The notes under the pieces: generated by a model
Told to the model about the DNA's origin: nothing
Databases searched by the model: none
What the model saw: only the letters and a program-made list of their open reading frames with translations
Translations under genes and position numbers: made by a program
Assembly: GCA_964404605.1 (NCBI GenBank)
Contig: CAYOKT010000069.1
Span: forward strand, 1 to 14,721
Reading direction: 5' to 3'
Length of the DNA stretch: 14,721 nt
Source: CAYOKT01 sp964404605
Lineage (GTDB): Bacteria > Electryoneota > Electryoneia > Electryoneales > Electryoneaceae
Part shown: one piece after another, positions 13,507-14,721 of the stretch
Numbering within the stretch: position 1 is the first letter of the stretch
Layout of the letters: each line of letters begins with the position of its first letter

Positions 13507-14004
13507 ATGAGCGCGAGCTTCAACATCGACGAGGTCTTCGAAATCGCCGAGCAGATCGAGCGCAACGGCGCGAAGTACTACCGCAAGGCGGCCGGCTACA
13601 TGGAGGACCCGGAGGCGGTCACGCTTCTCGAGGACCTCGCCGCGATGGAGGATGAGCACGAGCAGGTGTTCGCCGGTCTGCGCACCCGCCTGGCGGCCTC
13701 CGAGTTCGGAGAGACGGTCTTCGATCCGGACAATGAAGCCGCCCAGTACCTGCAAGCCCTGGCGGACGGCGCCGTGTTCGACCCCAATGCCGATCCCGCG
13801 GACCGGCTGAAGGGAACCGAGTCCCTCGGGGAAATCCTCGAGATCGCCATCACGCTGGAGAAGGAGTCGATCAACTACTACCTCGGGGTCAAGGAGGTCG
13901 TCCCCGAATCCCTCGGCCGGGACCGCGTGGACACCATCATCAAGGAAGAGATGGGCCATGTCACCCTGCTGACCAACCGGAAACGCAGGCTCACCGGATC
14001 GTGA
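13507..14004 (+). CDS. Rubrerythrin-like (ferritin-like) diiron protein without rubredoxin domain
   Basis: A 165-residue four-helix diiron protein. Two symmetric half-motifs are seen: Glu18 in IERNGAKYY (17-25) with Glu48-x2-His51 in MEDEHE, and Glu118 in LEKESINYY (117-125) with Glu148-x2-His151 in KEEMGH. These supply the carboxylate and His ligands of a rubrerythrin-type site, which reduces hydrogen peroxide or senses or stores iron. There is no cysteine at all, so the rubredoxin electron-transfer domain is absent. Residues 66-105 form an insert between the helix pairs (GETVFDPDNEAAQYLQAL). The start at 13507 fits the family N-terminus (FNIDEVFEIAEQIE); its ribosome site is weak (GGGATGGTGG). 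Placement after cydAB suggests an oxygen-defence role. Confidence 0.88.
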   Translation: MSASFNIDEVFEIAEQIERNGAKYYRKAAGYMEDPEAVTLLEDLAAMEDEHEQVFAGLRTRLAASEFGETVFDPDNEAAQYLQALADGAVFDPNADPADRLKGTESLGEILEIAITLEKESINYYLGVKEVVPESLGRDRVDTIIKEEMGHVTLLTNRKRRLTGS

Positions 14005-14038
14005 TCGTCATGCACCTCGGGCGCGATCCGATGCACCT
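13995..14038 (+). repeat. Inverted and direct short repeats around the diiron gene stop
   Basis: CGGATCG at 13995-14001 pairs with CGATCCG at 14024-14030, and ATGCACCT occurs at 14010-14017 and again at 14031-14038. The stem spans the stop codon at 14002-14004 and lacks a T-tract. It may help end or stabilise the transcript, but chance is possible. The rest of the 136-nt gap to 14140 shows no gene. Confidence 0.3.
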
Positions 14039-14140
14039 TCCCGCGGCGGCGCCGTGTTCCACCTGACCGCCGGGAGCGGGGGAGAAGTTGTTTGATCTTG
14101 CTGCGAAACGATCCCTCACACTTCAAGGAGAGGTACCCGC

Positions 14141-14662
14141 ATGAAAATCGTACGACTGTTCGGAACCGTTCTGCTGGCATTCACTTTCATCGCCTGCTCG
14201 AACCAGGGCGGGCGGCAGGCCGCTTCGCAGGAGAGTGACAAGGGCGGCGAGATCGCCGTCGGCGAACTCACATTGCAGGAGACCCTTCCCCTCGTCGAGC
14301 TGACGGCCCACCCGGAGACCTATCTCGGGAAGACCGTTCTGCTCGAGGGAAAGGTCACCGGCCGTTGCCAGGGTTCGGGCTGCTGGGTGTCGCTGGACAC
14401 GGGCGATCCCGAGAAACCCTTCTACGTAAAAAGCGCGGATGAATCGTTCGTCTTCCCCAAGGAGTGCGAGGGGCGGACGATTAGGGTCCAAGGGGTCATG
14501 ATGGAGGGGGCCCAAGCCGCCGAGCACAAGCACCAGCACGAGGAGGGCGAGCTCGAGCCGGACCATGTCTGCCCGACGCCGCAGTATTTCGTCAACCCCC
14601 AGGCGATGAAAGTCGTCGCGGGGAGCGCGACAGGTGAGTCGGAGAAAGAGACGAGCGCCTGA
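14141..14662 (+). CDS. DUF4920-type lipoprotein with Cys/His-rich motifs
   Basis: A 173-residue exported lipoprotein. The N-terminus MKIVRLFGTVLLAFTFIAC is a type II signal with lipidation at Cys19, followed by a Gln/Ser/Gly-rich linker to about residue 40. Residues 50-160 resemble the DUF4920 family: YLGKTVLLEGKVTGRCQ at 61-77, GCWVSLDTGD at 80-89, FYVKSADESFVFPKECEGR at 94-112 and IRVQGVMMEG at 114-123, an OB-fold-like beta pattern. Cys76, Cys81, Cys109 and Cys144 plus HKHQH at 129-133 could bind a metal or form disulfides (inference). The ribosome site AAGGAGAGG is well placed. It ends 23 nt before an intrinsic terminator. The function of the family is not established to my knowledge. Confidence 0.85.
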   Translation: MKIVRLFGTVLLAFTFIACSNQGGRQAASQESDKGGEIAVGELTLQETLPLVELTAHPETYLGKTVLLEGKVTGRCQGSGCWVSLDTGDPEKPFYVKSADESFVFPKECEGRTIRVQGVMMEGAQAAEHKHQHEEGELEPDHVCPTPQYFVNPQAMKVVAGSATGESEKETSA

Positions 14663-14685
14663 GGGATTGGGTTCGGAGGTATCCG

Positions 14686-14719
14686 CCGCGCCGGTGAGGG
14701 TAACCGACGCGGTTTTTTT
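14686..14719 (+). terminator. Rho-independent terminator after the lipoprotein gene
   Basis: CCGCG (14686-14690) pairs with CGCGG (14708-14712), and after one c/a mismatch CGGT (14692-14695) pairs with ACCG (14703-14706), leaving a 7-nt loop. Seven T residues follow at 14713-14719. It ends the transcript of the lipoprotein and perhaps the diiron gene. Confidence 0.88.
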
Positions 14720-14721
14720 CG

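Noticed and set aside
13359..13655. Small plus-strand frame after cydB, considered as a CydX-like subunit
   Set aside because: No membrane helix, Arg-rich, and it runs into the diiron gene in another frame.

Overview
This is a GC-rich bacterial chromosome segment with strongly G/C-biased codon ends. It fits an uncultured or deep-branching lineage better than any model organism, but nothing here fixes the phylum. A type II lipoprotein signal, a short-loop (S-type) cytochrome bd oxidase and a rubrerythrin-like diiron protein suggest a microaerobic or oxygen-exposed anaerobe with an outward-facing lipoprotein. I see no rRNA, tRNA, CRISPR array, prophage or transposase gene.

Left half (1-8282, all minus strand, read from 8282 down to 1): one tightly packed surface-glycan operon. 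Its order is a GT2 glycosyltransferase with a TPR-like tail, a TPR-GT2-GT4 fusion protein, a CDP-glycerol glycerophosphotransferase-like protein fused to a degenerate GT-A-like domain and a TPR tail, gpsA (glycerol-3-phosphate dehydrogenase), and a second glycerophosphotransferase-like protein cut by the window edge. The junctions are a 29-nt overlap, a 1-nt gap, an ATGA overlap and a 38-nt gap, so the genes are very probably co-transcribed and partly translationally coupled. The likely logic is that GpsA makes sn-glycerol-3-phosphate from DHAP, and the glycerophosphotransferase-like enzymes transfer an activated polyol phosphate onto a glycan built by the GT2 and GT4 domains. The substrate is inferred. 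No cytidylyltransferase, flippase or polymerase is visible here.

Middle (8283-10988): a divergent intergenic region, then a plus-strand set of rpmE (zinc-type L31), a DUF1385 membrane protein and a DinB-family protein. The 472-nt gap after DinB holds a perfect 22-nt palindrome and a roughly 110-nt element with nested hairpins and imperfect terminal inverted repeats. Both look like dispersed intergenic repeats.

Right part (10989-14721, plus strand): cydA-cydB (coupled through TGATG), a rubredoxin-less rubrerythrin-like protein with its own candidate promoter, and a DUF4920-type lipoprotein followed by a convincing rho-independent terminator at the right edge. Together cydAB and the diiron protein look like an oxygen- and peroxide-handling neighbourhood.

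The best candidate for something undescribed is the glycan operon: gpsA sits between two glycerophosphotransferase paralogs, and helical-repeat tails and a pseudo-glycosyltransferase domain are attached to its enzymes.
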